64,000 nucleotides of DNA. Origin: Crystallibacter degradans. GTDB lineage: Bacteria > Actinomycetota > Actinomycetes > Actinomycetales > Micrococcaceae. Location: assembly GCF_012952295.1 (NCBI RefSeq), contig NZ_JABBCH010000002.1, forward strand, positions 124,001 to 188,000. Reading direction: 5' to 3'. Both the position numbers and the translations under genes were made by a program. Shown piece after piece: positions 9,114-18,700 of the stretch. The notes beneath the pieces are model-generated. The model had not been told where the DNA came from, searched no databases, and saw nothing but the letters and a program-made list of their open reading frames with translations. The first letter of the stretch is position 1. Each line of letters opens with the position of its first letter.

Positions 9114-9731
9114 CTACGATTCCTTGATCAGTATCTGGCCTACGTGGTTCGAAACGCGCCGCAAGTCCTTGGTGACTTCCACGAGCTGATTGGCGACGTC
9201 CCGGTGGCGCAGGTAGTTGGGGGTCTTCAGCTCCTTTTGCGCCTCCGCGGTCCAGTTGCGGTGGGTCCGCTCCGCGCGCTTGGCCAGCCGGAGCATTTCC
9301 ACGTAGTACTCATCCAGATCCAGCAGGGAACTCAGCCGTCCCATCGCGTCCCGGGTCAGCTCCGACATGCGGGCGATGACCTCCAGCTGCTCCGACGCTC
9401 TGGTGGAAAGCCGTTTGACCCGGTTCAGGGCGATCAGTTCGGCGGCGCCGTCGAGCTTTTCGTAGGCCTCCACGATGTACCGGGAGATTTGGAACAGGTC
9501 CTCGCGGGGCAGGGGCGTGATGAAGCTGGTCCGTACGTGTGTCATCAGCGCGAAGTGAAGCTCGAAAACCTTGGCGTCATGCTGGTGCAGTTCTTCGGCC
9601 AGGCGATCGTAGTCATCTGCCGACGCGCCGAGGATCTCGGAGAGCGTGGTGACGCCGTGGGGGATTTGACCCGCCATCTCGGTCAGCAGATCCAGGCTCT
9701 TGTTCTCCTGGGGGAAGAGGCTTAGCTTCAC
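9114..9731 (-). CDS. DUF47 family PhoU-like protein, Pit accessory regulator
   Basis: The 205-residue all-helical protein belongs to the DUF47/PhoU-like family that is nearly always encoded next to pit genes and is thought to control phosphate flux through the transporter. The sequence is rich in amphipathic helices, with no membrane span. It starts with GTG at 9729-9731 and no strong ribosome site is visible, so the start is less sure than the rest. It directly abuts pit. A single PHO-box-like unit lies about 75 bp upstream. Confidence 0.85.
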   Translation of the reverse strand: MKLSLFPQENKSLDLLTEMAGQIPHGVTTLSEILGASADDYDRLAEELHQHDAKVFELHFALMTHVRTSFITPLPREDLFQISRYIVEAYEKLDGAAELIALNRVKRLSTRASEQLEVIARMSELTRDAMGRLSSLLDLDEYYVEMLRLAKRAERTHRNWTAEAQKELKTPNYLRHRDVANQLVEVTKDLRRVSNHVGQILIKES

Positions 9732-9805
9732 TGTTTCACCGAAAGTCTCTAGCTGTGGAAGAAATCTGCGGAGCTGAGGACGTCCGCAAGGCTAAGAGTA
9801 TCGCC

Positions 9806-9816
9806 TGAAAGTGAAC
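9806..9816 (-). promoter_or_regulatory. Single PHO-box-like unit upstream of the DUF47-pit pair
   Basis: The minus strand reads GTTCACTTTCA here. This differs from the first pstS PHO unit only in its last base. No second unit at an 11-bp step is recognisable. The surrounding 9732-10072 stretch (341 bp) holds no credible gene and no other clear signal. Confidence 0.35.
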
Positions 9817-10072
9817 AAGAATAATGGTGCCGAACTGGGAGCGCCTCTCGGCGGATGGCCGCTCGAAGCGGCTAAAAGTTGGAGCCCGGGGCTGCCACAG
9901 TTCGACACCACCTTCAGTTTTCTACGCCGGAGCATCGATGTCAACCACCGCGGAATAACGGGGAAAAAACGCTAAATCTGCTGGAAAATCGGGCCGGGCA
10001 GGGCTAACATGCCCCGCGCCCGGCGACGGTGCGATACCGGTGCTGCGGTGCTGTGAGGGACTGGCTGCAGCC

Positions 10073-10720
10073 CTAGTCCAACTCGCCGCGGCGCCAGGCA
10101 ACGGCCGCCGCTTCGAGGTCCTCTGCCGTCTTGATCAGGCGGTGGGAGCTCTGTGTGAGTTTTGCTGCATGGTTCTCGTTGGCGGGTTCGGCAGCGTCTG
10201 CGTGGTGCGTCTGGCCAAGGGCCACAACGCGGCAGAACGCAGCGGATCGGTCCAACGCGATGTCGAATTCGCCGTCGAAGGCTCCGGACAGAATGGTGTC
10301 CGCCATCCTGGTGACTTCGTCCGCCCCGGGAGGTTCGGCGACACCGGCCACCACCTTGGACACTTCAGCGACGTCCTTGCCGGCCTTAAAGAAGGCGGAC
10401 ATGCGCTCGGGGTTCTGCTGGGTGGCGGTGCGCAGGGCGTAGAGCCGCCAGAGCGCGCCGGGCAGCGACCGTGCGGGGCTCTCCGCCCACATTTCCGCGA
10501 TGGCTTCGAGGCCCTGCTGATCCGCCAGCTTGACCAGCCGCTTGGTGATCTCGGGATCATCCGATTCCCGGCCGTGGTGGACCAGTGCCTGCGCTGCCAG
10601 ATGGGCCGCTTCGGAAACCCGTGCCGGGTCCGCCCCGCCGGTGAATCCTTCGAAGTCCAACGGAGCAAATGGCTTTGGCTTATGCGGCCGCGGTGCGTCA
10701 ATTCCGTTGTTTCCGTCCAT
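10073..10720 (-). CDS. Conserved hypothetical protein, mostly helical, function unknown
   Basis: I do not recognise a functional domain. The 215-residue product starts MDGNNGIDAPRPHKPKPF, a proline-rich polar head. Long alanine-rich helices follow (AAHLAAQALVHHG, TKRLVKLADQQGLEAIAEMW, GALWRLYALRTA), and it ends in another helix (KTAEDLEAAAVAWRRGELD). No signal peptide or membrane span is visible, so it is probably cytoplasmic. The composition and the WRLYALRTA-type core resemble a family found across actinobacterial genomes without a proven role. Codon use matches the neighbours. It stands alone between the pit operon and tRNA-Lys. Confidence 0.7.
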   Translation of the reverse strand: MDGNNGIDAPRPHKPKPFAPLDFEGFTGGADPARVSEAAHLAAQALVHHGRESDDPEITKRLVKLADQQGLEAIAEMWAESPARSLPGALWRLYALRTATQQNPERMSAFFKAGKDVAEVSKVVAGVAEPPGADEVTRMADTILSGAFDGEFDIALDRSAAFCRVVALGQTHHADAAEPANENHAAKLTQSSHRLIKTAEDLEAAAVAWRRGELD

Positions 10721-10845
10721 GCCATGACGATACTCCTACGGTTCATATCGGTCGAGGACCGGCGATTCATCTGTAGGGGCATGGGTGCGATAAAGTAAGT
10801 AGCGGTCAATTTGGTCCGGGTCTTGCATCCGGCCGGATGGCTGGC

Positions 10846-10918
10846 GGGCCTTTAGCTCAGTTGGTAGAGCATCGGACTTTTAATCCGCGGGTCGCGGGTT
10901 CGATCCCCGCAGGGCCCA
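10846..10918 (+). tRNA. tRNA-Lys (anticodon TTT)
   Basis: A 73-nt cloverleaf. The acceptor stem GGGCCTT pairs with AGGGCCC, allowing one G-T pair. The D-arm is AGCTCAGTTGGTAGAGC, the anticodon loop CTTTTAA has TTT at 34-36, and the T-arm is GCGGGTTCGATCCCCGC. The discriminator is A. CC follows but the full CCA is not encoded. Confidence 0.97.
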
Positions 10919-10923
10919 CCGCT

Positions 10924-10964
10924 GCAGCACCCCTGCCAGACGATATGTCGGGCAGGGGTGCTGC
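10924..10964 (+). terminator. Terminator hairpin after tRNA-Lys
   Basis: GCAGCACCCCTGCC (10924-10937) pairs with GGCAGGGGTGCTGC (10951-10964), a perfect 14-bp stem followed by CCTTTA. It lies directly behind the tRNA and very likely ends that transcript. Confidence 0.8.
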
Positions 10965-11221
10965 CCTTTAACCAGGGCTTCCGAGGTGCGTTAACCGGCC
11001 GTTCGCGTGGCCGGCGCTCCCCGGAACCCACCCTTTTGGCCCGATGTGTCGATTTTGTCACACCGCAAATGTCACGGAATGGTAACGATAATTATTGCGA
11101 CGATCTCCGCCGTCGTCATTTCGCCGATTGCCAATCAAAATAAGGCCAAACCCGGAATGTACCGAAGAGGCTCCGGTAACCCCCTGGACGGCCAAAACCT
11201 GTCAAATCCGCCGATGTCAGG

Positions 11222-11249
11222 TTGATTATCATCCAGATCTCGTTACGGT
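11222..11249 (+). promoter_or_regulatory. Candidate ectA promoter
   Basis: TTGATT (11222-11227), a 16-bp spacer and TACGGT (11244-11249) lie so close to the ectA ATG at 11257 that transcription would begin at or next to the start codon. ectA also has no visible ribosome site, so a leaderless message is plausible. The remaining intergenic DNA (10965-11221) is relatively AT-rich near 11080-11110 (GTAACGATAATTATTG) but shows no assignable operator. Confidence 0.4.
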
Positions 11250-11256
11250 CGAATAG

Positions 11257-11766
11257 ATGGTTCAAGAACTCGCAGAAACCCAGACACGTCCGAGGCTAGA
11301 AGCAAAATTCCGTAAACCAACCCTGAATGACGGCGCCGCGCTGTGGCGCATGGCGAAGGACTCCCAGGTCCTGGATTTGAATTCGTCCTATTCCTACTTG
11401 CTGTGGTGCCGCGACTTCGCGGAGACGTCAGTCGTCGCCACCATTGATGATGAACCGGCCGGTTTTGTTACCGGCTACGTACGCCCCGATGAGCCGGGCA
11501 CCCTCATGGTGTGGCAGGTTGCCGTCAACCAAGCGTTCCGAGGTCAGAAACTCGCCGCCACCATGCTCGACGAGTTGGCCGCACGGCTGGATTCCGACTT
11601 CGTCGAAACGACGATCACCGACGACAACGCTGCATCAATGCGGCTGTTCTCCAGCTTTGCCGAGCGCCGGAATGTTCCGCTGGAGCGCGATCCCCTGTTT
11701 ACCCGGAGCATGTATCCCGACGGCCATGACACGGAATTCCTGTTCCGGATCGGCCCGCTGAACTAG
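11257..11766 (+). CDS. ectA: L-2,4-diaminobutyrate N-gamma-acetyltransferase EctA
   Basis: EctA acetylates L-2,4-diaminobutyrate with acetyl-CoA, the second step of ectoine synthesis. The 169-residue GNAT protein has the family start of FRKPTLNDGAALWRMAKDS, the substrate segment LDLNSSYSYLLWCRDFAETS, and the acetyl-CoA loop after the beta-4 strand VWQVAVNQAFRGQKLAATML (Q/R-x-x-G-x-A form). The C-terminal part has TITDDNAASMRLFSSFA. Length is normal. No Shine-Dalgarno sequence precedes the ATG. ectB follows after 132 bp, a gap large enough to hold a second promoter. Confidence 0.95.
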   Translation: MVQELAETQTRPRLEAKFRKPTLNDGAALWRMAKDSQVLDLNSSYSYLLWCRDFAETSVVATIDDEPAGFVTGYVRPDEPGTLMVWQVAVNQAFRGQKLAATMLDELAARLDSDFVETTITDDNAASMRLFSSFAERRNVPLERDPLFTRSMYPDGHDTEFLFRIGPLN

Positions 11767-11898
11767 GTAATCAATCCTTGTTCGTCCTGCTTTTCTCCGC
11801 AGTTTTGCTCCAGCACAAATTTTGTTAATCCGCGGCTGCGTTGCGCGTACCTCCCAAGAGGTTGCAGCGGCCGCACCACATGAAGGAAGTACTTTCTC

Positions 11899-13170
11899 AT
11901 GACTGATATTTTTGAAACGCTTGAATCAGAGGTCCGTGGATATTGCCGCAGCTGGCCCGCCGTTTTCGAACGCTCGCAGGGCAGCACCATGTACGCCGAA
12001 GACGGCAAGGAATACCTTGACTTCTTTTCCGGCGCCGGCGCGCTGAACTACGGCCACAACAACCCGCTGCTGCTCGAGCCGCTGCTGGACTACCTGCGCA
12101 GCGGCGCCGTGGTGCACTCGCTGGACATGAAGACCCCGGCCAAGCGCCGTTTCCTGGAAACCTTTCAGGAGGTCATCCTCAAGCCGCGCGGCATGGACCA
12201 CAAGGTCATGTTCCCCGGCCCCACCGGCACCAACTCGGTCGAGGCGGCCCTCAAGCTGGCCCGCAAGGTCACCGGGCGCCAGCACATCCTCAGCTTCACC
12301 AACGCGTTCCACGGCATGACGCTGGGCTCGCTGTCCGTCACGGGCAACTCGATGAAGCGCAAGGGTGCCGGCATCCCGCTGACCAACAGCTCCAAGATTC
12401 CCTACGACGATTACTTCGACGGCGAGACCGCGGACTTCCTGTGGCTGGAGCGCGTGCTCGAAGACAGCGGTTCCGGCGTGGATAAGCCCGCCGCCGTCAT
12501 CGTGGAGACCGTCCAGGGCGAAGGCGGCCTCAACGCCGCGCGCCTGACCTGGCTCAAGGGCCTGTCCGAGCTGTGCAAGAAGCACGACATCCTGCTGATC
12601 GTCGACGATGTCCAGGCCGGCTGCGGCCGCACCGGTACGTTCTTCAGCTTCGAGGACGCCGGCTTCACCCCGGACATCATCTGCCTGTCCAAGTCCATCT
12701 CCGGCTTCGGCCTGCCGATGGCGCTGACCCTGTTCCGTCCGGAACTCGATGTCTGGGAGCCGGGCGAGCACAACGGAACGTTCCGCGGCCACAACCCGGC
12801 CTTCGTCACCGGCACCGCTGCACTGAACACCTACTGGCGCGACGACGCCTTCCAGCAGCAGGTCGCTGCGCGCATCGCCCAGCTGCACGACGGTCTGGAG
12901 CGCCTCGCCGCTACGGTTGACGGCGCCAGCGTCCGCGGCCGCGGCCTGCTGGCAGGTGTGTTCTTCCCGGACACCGAGACCGCCGGCAAGATTGCAGCCG
13001 CTGCCTACGAACGTGGCCTGCTGGTGGAAACCTCCGGCCCCGAGAGCGAAGTTGTCAAGCTTATGCCGGCACTGACGATCACCGCCGTGGAACTGGAGCG
13101 CGGTCTCGAGATCCTGCTCGACGCTGCCAGCACCGTCACCGGTGCACGCGAACTGGTCGGTGCGCTCTAA
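11899..13170 (+). CDS. ectB: L-2,4-diaminobutyrate transaminase EctB
   Basis: EctB moves an amino group from glutamate to aspartate-beta-semialdehyde, giving L-2,4-diaminobutyrate, the entry step to ectoine. The 423-residue class III aminotransferase shows the PLP site [18 protein letters not shown] with [12 protein letters not shown]; the Schiff-base lysine is K265. [17 protein letters not shown] forms the phosphate-binding turn. The ATG follows a GAAGGAAG ribosome site. It is adjacent to ectC (49-bp gap), so both are probably on one message. Confidence 0.97.
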   Translation: MTDIFETLESEVRGYCRSWPAVFERSQGSTMYAEDGKEYLDFFSGAGALNYGHNNPLLLEPLLDYLRSGAVVHSLDMKTPAKRRFLETFQEVILKPRGMDHKVMFPGPTGTNSVEAALKLARKVTGRQHILSFTNAFHGMTLGSLSVTGNSMKRKGAGIPLTNSSKIPYDDYFDGETADFLWLERVLEDSGSGVDKPAAVIVETVQGEGGLNAARLTWLKGLSELCKKHDILLIVDDVQAGCGRTGTFFSFEDAGFTPDIICLSKSISGFGLPMALTLFRPELDVWEPGEHNGTFRGHNPAFVTGTAALNTYWRDDAFQQQVAARIAQLHDGLERLAATVDGASVRGRGLLAGVFFPDTETAGKIAAAAYERGLLVETSGPESEVVKLMPALTITAVELERGLEILLDAASTVTGARELVGAL

Positions 13171-13219
13171 CCAGCGCCGCTGCCCGAAGATTTACGCCCC
13201 CAAGACCTAAGGAGCATCC

Positions 13220-13618
13220 ATGCTTGTTACCAACCTGAACGATCTGAACGACACCGATCGCGACGTGAAGTCCGAAACCTGGCGCAGCCGCCGCATGGTG
13301 CTGGCCGGCGAAGGCGTAGGCTTCTCGTTCCACGACACCGTGATCTACGCCGGTACGACGTCGACGTTCCACTACGCGAACCACATCGAAGCCGTCTACT
13401 GCGTGCAGGGTGAAGGTACCCTGACCAACGAGGTCACCGGTGAAGTCCACGAAATCAAGGACGGCACCATGTACCTGCTGGATGGCAACGAGAAGCACAC
13501 CGTGCGCGCCACTACGGAACTGCGCATGGCCTGCGTGTTCAACCCGCCGGTTACCGGACGCGAAGTCCACGACGAGAACGGCGTCTACCCGCTGGTGGTT
13601 GAAGAACCAGCCAACTAA
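13220..13618 (+). CDS. ectC: L-ectoine synthase EctC
   Basis: EctC closes N-gamma-acetyl-diaminobutyrate into the cyclic solute ectoine. The 132-residue cupin matches the family throughout: [20 protein letters not shown] at the start, [34 protein letters not shown] with the metal-binding glutamate, and [16 protein letters not shown]. An AAGGAG ribosome site sits seven bases before the ATG. A strong terminator-like hairpin follows its stop and separates it from ectD. Confidence 0.97.
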   Translation: MLVTNLNDLNDTDRDVKSETWRSRRMVLAGEGVGFSFHDTVIYAGTTSTFHYANHIEAVYCVQGEGTLTNEVTGEVHEIKDGTMYLLDGNEKHTVRATTELRMACVFNPPVTGREVHDENGVYPLVVEEPAN

Positions 13619-13633
13619 GACCCCCGGTCAGGT

Positions 13634-13670
13634 AAAAAGTCCGATCAGCCCCAAGCTGGCCGGGCTTTTT
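13634..13670 (+). terminator. Terminator between ectC and ectD
   Basis: AAAAAGTCCG (13634-13643) pairs with CGGGCTTTTT (13661-13670), a 10-bp stem with one G-T pair flanked by A and T runs, so it can act on both strands. It should end most ectABC transcripts and lower or uncouple ectD expression. Confidence 0.75.
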
Positions 13671-13708
13671 CCTTATCGGTAGCAAAAAAGAGAACGAGGA
13701 GGATAGGA

Positions 13709-14608
13709 ATGACTGCAACAGCAGAACCGCGCATTGATGTTTATCCGACACGTGTGGCAGGAAAGCCCAGCGTCCAGACCCGTGAAGACAAGGTTGTCTG
13801 GGGAACTGCGGCTGAGGGTCCCATGGATGAGGCCACGCTCGCCGGTTACGAGGAAAAAGGCTACCTCACCATCGAGCAACTCATCACGCCGGAGGAACTC
13901 AAGACCTTCCGGGCCGAACTGAAGCGGCTTTCCGAAGATCCGGTGGTCCGCGCGGACGAGCGCACTATCGTGGAGGCCAAGTCGCAGGAAGTCCGCTCGA
14001 TCTTCGAGGTACACAAGACCAGCGAGGTCTTCAAACGGATCGCCAACGACCCGCGGGTGGTCGGCCGGGCCAAGCAACTGCTGGGCTCAGATGTGTACAT
14101 CCACCAGTCCCGCGTGAACTTCAAACCCGGTTTCGAGGGCAAGGACTTCATGTGGCACTCCGACTTCGAGACCTGGCACGCCGAGGACGGCATGCCGCGG
14201 ATGCGCGCCGTGAGCATCTCGATCTCGTTGACGGACAACTACTCCTTCAACGGGCCGCTGATGATCATGCCCGGCTCCCACAAGGAGTACATCTCCTGCG
14301 ACGGCAATACGCCGGAGGACAACTACAAGAAGTCCCTCGTGATGCAGGGCGCCGGCGTCCCGGACAAGGGAATCCTGACCGAGTTCGCCGACCGCTTTGG
14401 CATCGATGTGCTCGAAGGCAAGGCCGGCGGAGCGATCATGTTCGATTGCAACTGCATGCACGCATCGAACGGGAACGTCACGCCGTTCTCCCGCTCCAAC
14501 GTCTTCATCGTCTTCAACAGTGTGGAGAACACCTGTGAAGAACCGTACTCCGCCGGCGCACCGCGTCCGGAGTTCGTCGGGGCAACAGACTTCACGCCCG
14601 CAGGCTGA
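13709..14608 (+). CDS. ectD: Ectoine 5-hydroxylase EctD
   Basis: EctD is an Fe(II)/2-oxoglutarate dioxygenase that converts ectoine to 5-hydroxyectoine. The 299-residue protein carries the iron triad H150-x-D152 (in FMWHSDFETWH) and H251 (in CMHASNGNVTPF). It also has the EctD signature stretch FMWHSDFETWHAEDGMPRM and the 2-oxoglutarate-binding SRSN segment. The start is an ATG after a GAGGAGGA ribosome site. The gene lies 90 bp behind ectC across a terminator, so it may have its own promoter or depend on read-through. Confidence 0.96.
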   Translation: MTATAEPRIDVYPTRVAGKPSVQTREDKVVWGTAAEGPMDEATLAGYEEKGYLTIEQLITPEELKTFRAELKRLSEDPVVRADERTIVEAKSQEVRSIFEVHKTSEVFKRIANDPRVVGRAKQLLGSDVYIHQSRVNFKPGFEGKDFMWHSDFETWHAEDGMPRMRAVSISISLTDNYSFNGPLMIMPGSHKEYISCDGNTPEDNYKKSLVMQGAGVPDKGILTEFADRFGIDVLEGKAGGAIMFDCNCMHASNGNVTPFSRSNVFIVFNSVENTCEEPYSAGAPRPEFVGATDFTPAG

Positions 14609-14630
14609 TAGCAAGAGTCCGTCTGAAACG

Positions 14631-14663
14631 GCTGCGGCCCGTCTGGCAAAGGCGGGCCGCAGC
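14631..14663 (+). terminator. Bidirectional terminator between ectD and the LysR gene
   Basis: GCTGCGGCCCG (14631-14641) pairs with CGGGCCGCAGC (14653-14663), an 11-bp perfect stem with an 11-base loop between two convergent genes. Confidence 0.75.
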
Positions 14664-14680
14664 TGGTTAAATCCTGGAGC

Positions 14681-15604
14681 CTAGCGGCGTGGGCTGGTGT
14701 AGGTGCCCGCTACCTGCTCAGCGGTCTGCTCCAGCACCCGGCGGAACGCCAGGATGGCCGGCCGGTGAGCGCTGGCGTGGCGGACGGAGGTGAAGACCGT
14801 ACGCCGCGGCTGACCGGGAAGCTCCAGCAGTTCGCAGCTGGTGCTTCGGCCGGTCCAGACCAAGTCGGGCATGAAGGCTACGGCGTTGCCGGATTCGATC
14901 AGGCGGATCTGGGCCTGCAGGTCCGCGGTCTCGTAACGCACGTCCGGTTCGAAGCCGGCGGTGCGGCAGGCCTGTTCCGCCCAGTGGCGGGAGGCTGCGC
15001 CGCGCGGCTCCATCACCCATGGCAGGTTGCGGGCATCGTCCACCGAGGCAACGGTGCGGCGGCTGCTGCCCTGCGGCGGGACGGCGAGCCGGATGGCATC
15101 CGTGGTGAGCCTGGTCCGGTCCAGCTCAGGGTGGTGCGGGGCCGCATGCCCGGGGTACTGCTCAGCGACCACCAGGTCGAAGTCCCGGGCCCAGGTTTCA
15201 TACAGCGCGGTTTCCGGTTCCCGCTGCACCATCTCGATCCGCACCTCCGGATAGCCGGCGTCCATGGCGCTCAGGGCATCGGGCATCAGCGCCAGCGCCG
15301 CGGACTGGAACACAGCCACGCGCACGGTGCCGGTAACGGTGGTCAGCGACGCGGCCAGGTCCGTCTCGGCCCGCTCCAGCGTCTGGAGCAGCTCGGCGGT
15401 GTGGGCCACGAGGACTTCGGCCTGCGGTGTCAGCTGCACTTTGCGCCCGGTCTTGCGCAGCAGCTCAACCCCGGCTTCCTTTTCCAGCAGTGCGAGTTGC
15501 TGGGATACGGAGGAGGGGCTGAAGTTCAGCGCCGCGGCGACTTCGGCGAGGGTCCCGCGGATCTTCAGCTCGCGCAAGAGCCGCAGCCTGCGTACGTCCA
15601 GCAT
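14681..15604 (-). CDS. LysR-family transcriptional regulator, likely controlling putA
   Basis: The 307-residue protein has an N-terminal winged helix (residues about 1-60, with AEVAAALNFSPSSVSQQLAL as the recognition region) and a periplasmic-binding-like effector domain (about 85-300), the LysR layout. The ATG at 15602-15604 is chosen because homologues begin just before RRLRLLRELKIRGTL; a longer frame upstream would add an unlikely N-terminal tail. It is divergent from putA with 128 bp between them, and that gap contains a near-perfect dyad. Control of proline catabolism is inferred from this arrangement. The effector is unknown. Confidence 0.88.
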   Translation of the reverse strand: MLDVRRLRLLRELKIRGTLAEVAAALNFSPSSVSQQLALLEKEAGVELLRKTGRKVQLTPQAEVLVAHTAELLQTLERAETDLAASLTTVTGTVRVAVFQSAALALMPDALSAMDAGYPEVRIEMVQREPETALYETWARDFDLVVAEQYPGHAAPHHPELDRTRLTTDAIRLAVPPQGSSRRTVASVDDARNLPWVMEPRGAASRHWAEQACRTAGFEPDVRYETADLQAQIRLIESGNAVAFMPDLVWTGRSTSCELLELPGQPRRTVFTSVRHASAHRPAILAFRRVLEQTAEQVAGTYTSPRR

Positions 15605-15613
15605 GGCGCTCCT

Positions 15614-15639
15614 ATTATTCGTAACAACCAACGGATAAT
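15614..15639 (+). promoter_or_regulatory. LysR-type operator dyad between the regulator gene and putA
   Basis: ATTATTCGT (15614-15622) and ACGGATAAT (15631-15639) are inverted repeats (8 of 9 matches) separated by 8 bp. They are AT-rich against a GC-rich background and lie next to the regulator start. This is the form expected of a LysR regulatory binding site. Confidence 0.6.
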
Positions 15640-15732
15640 GATCGGAAAACATCACTTTATCTAATCGAACGGCGGACGCATACTGGGGGAAGAAGGTACT
15701 AAAAGCCCCGTTCCAGAAGGAGCCGAAACGCC

Positions 15733-18700
15733 ATGACCGATGTCCTGAAAGAGCCCGTCGCACAGCCCCAGGCGCTGGCCGACCAGCAGGTCCACGACCT
15801 GGCCGAGGATGCCATCGAACTGGTCCGCCACTGGCTGACCGAGGCGTCCAAGATCCCGGTTGATGCCTCCGCGCAGCAGTTGGCCGGGGTCCTGAAGGAT
15901 CCCAACGGCCTGGAGTTCACGGTCGGCTTCGTCGACGGAGTGATCCGCCCCGAGGACCTCAACGTCGCTGCACGGAACCTTGCGGCGCTGGCGCCCAAGG
16001 TCCCGTCCTTCCTGCCCTGGTACATGCGCAGCGCGGTCCGCTTCGGCGGCGCCATGGCACCGGCTCTGCCGCAGGTGGTCATCCCGATTGCCCGCCGGGT
16101 GCTGCGCGAAATGGTGGGCCACCTGATCGTGGATGCCACCGATGCCAAACTCGGCCCTGCGATCGCCAAGATCAAGAAGCACGACGTCGGGCTGAACATT
16201 AATCTGCTCGGCGAGGCAGTGCTGGGCCGGCACGAGGCATCCCGACGGCTCGAGGGCACCCACAAACTGCTGGCGCGCGACGACGTCGACTATGTCTCCA
16301 TCAAGGTCTCCTCCACGGTGGCCCCGCACTCGCCCTGGGCCTTCGACGAGACGGTTGAGTACGTCGTCGAAAGCCTGACGCCGCTGTACCGGCAGGCCGC
16401 GGACGCCGCCACACCCAAGTTCATCAACCTTGACATGGAGGAGTACAAGGACCTGGAGATGACCATCGCGGTCTTCACCCGGATCCTGGACAAGCCCGAG
16501 TTCAAGAACCTCTCCGGCGGCATCGTCCTGCAGGCCTACCTGCCGGACGCGCTGTCCGCAATGATGCGCCTGACCCAGTGGGCGCAGGCCCGCCGCGCCG
16601 CCGGCGGTGCCCCGATCAAGGTGCGCGTAGTCAAGGGCGCCAACCTGCCGATGGAGCAGGTTGAGGCCTCGCTGCATGACTGGCCGCTGGCAACGTGGGG
16701 CACCAAGCAGGATTCCGACACCAACTACAAGCGGATCATCAACTACTCGCTGCAGCCGGACCGTGTGGATGCCGTCCGCATCGGCGTGGCCGGCCACAAT
16801 CTGTTCGACGTCGCCTTCGCCTGGCTCCTGGCCAAGCAGCGCGGCATCCCCGCCGAGCAGAAGGCGGTCGAGTTCGAGATGCTCCTCGGCATGGCGCAGG
16901 GGCAGGCCGAGGCGGTCAAGCGCGACGTCGGCTCGCTGCTGCTCTACACGCCCGTGGTGCAGCCGCAGGAATTCGACGTCGCCATCGCGTACCTGATCCG
17001 CCGGCTCGAAGAGGGGGCGAGCCAGGAAAACTTCATGTCCGCCGTTTTCGAACTGAGCGAAAACGAGGCGCTCTTCGAACGCGAGAAGCAGCGCTTCCTC
17101 GCCTCGCTGGCCAACCTGGACAACACCGTTCCGCTGCCCAACCGGCAGCAGGACCGCAACGTGGCGGAAGCCCCTGCTCCCCGGGACAGCTTCCGCAACA
17201 CTCCGGACACGGACCCGTCCCTGCCGGCCAACCTCGACTGGGGGCGCGCCATCCTGGCCCGGGTGCCCGAGTCCACCCTGGGCATCGACGCCGTGGAAGC
17301 GGCAACCCTGCGGACCCCGGACCAGCTCGAAAAGGTGGTCGCGGCCGCCGTCGAGCGTTCGAAGGCCTGGGGCGACATGACCGGTGCCGAGCGCGCCGAG
17401 GTCCTCCACCTGGCGGGCGATAAGCTCGCCGCCAACCGGGCCCGGCTGATGGAAGTTGCCGCAGCCGAAGCAGGCAAGACGCTGGACCAGTCGGACCCGG
17501 AAGTTTCCGAGGCGATCGACTTCGCGCACTACTACGCCGAGCTGGCGCGCAAGCTGGACTCGGTGGACGGAGCCACCTTTGTCCCCTCGCGGCTGACCGT
17601 GGTGACGCCGCCGTGGAACTTCCCGGTGGCCATCCCCGCAGGATCCACGCTGGCAGCGCTCGCCGCGGGCTCCGCCGTCGTGATTAAACCGGCCAAGCAG
17701 GCCCGCCGCACCGGCGCGGTCATGGTCGAAGCCATCTGGGAGGCGTTCGATGAGGCCGGCATTCCGCGCGACGTGCTGCAGCTGGTGCAGCTGGAGGAAC
17801 GGGACTTGGGCCGGCAGCTGATCTCCCATCCTGCCGTGGACCGCGTCATCCTCACCGGCGGCTACGAGACCGCCGAGCTGTTCCGCTCCTTTCGGCCTGA
17901 CCTGCCGCTGCTGGCGGAGACCTCCGGCAAGAACGCCATCATCGTTACCCCCAGCGCGGACTTCGACCTGGCCGCCAAAGACGTGGTGCAGTCCGCGTTC
18001 GGCCACGCCGGGCAGAAGTGTTCAGCGGCCTCGTTGGTGATCCTGGTGGGCTCGGTGACGCAGTCGCCGCGGTTCCGCAACCAGCTGGTGGACGCGGTCA
18101 CCTCGCTCAAGGTGGGCTATCCGGTGGATCCGTCTACCCAGATGGGTCCGGTGATCGAACCGGCCAACGGCAAACTGCTGGACGGGCTCACCAACCTCGG
18201 CGAAGGCGAAACCTGGCTGCTCAAGCCGGAGAAGCTGGACGAATCCGGCAAGCTCTGGAGCCCGGGTGTGCGCACCGGCGTTAAGCGCGGCTCGCACTAC
18301 CACCTGACCGAGTTCTTCGGCCCGATCCTCGGCGTCATGACCGCCGAAACGCTCGAGGAGGCCGTGGCCATCCAGAACGAGATCGAGTACGGGCTGACCT
18401 CCGGACTGCACTCGCTGGACCCGGCCGAGCTGGACTACTGGCTGGAGAACATCCAGGCCGGCAACCTGTACGTCAACCGCGGCATCACCGGTGCGATTGT
18501 GCAGCGCCAGCCGTTCGGCGGCTGGAAGAAGTCGTCGGTGGGTGCCGGTACCAAGGCCGGCGGCCCCAACTATCTGGCCGGTTTGGGCGACTGGGAACCT
18601 GCCCGCAGCCACTCTGCCGCGGCCGTCTCCCATGACGGCGTCCGCCACCTGCTCGACGCGGCACGGCTTTCCCACACTGCGGTGTCCGCCGAGGACGCGG

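Noticed and set aside
15661-18006. 781-codon open frame on the minus strand opposite putA
   Set aside because: It mirrors putA in a GC-rich region, has no ribosome site or recognisable domain, and its composition (many Gly, Arg, Val, His) is that of an antisense shadow.
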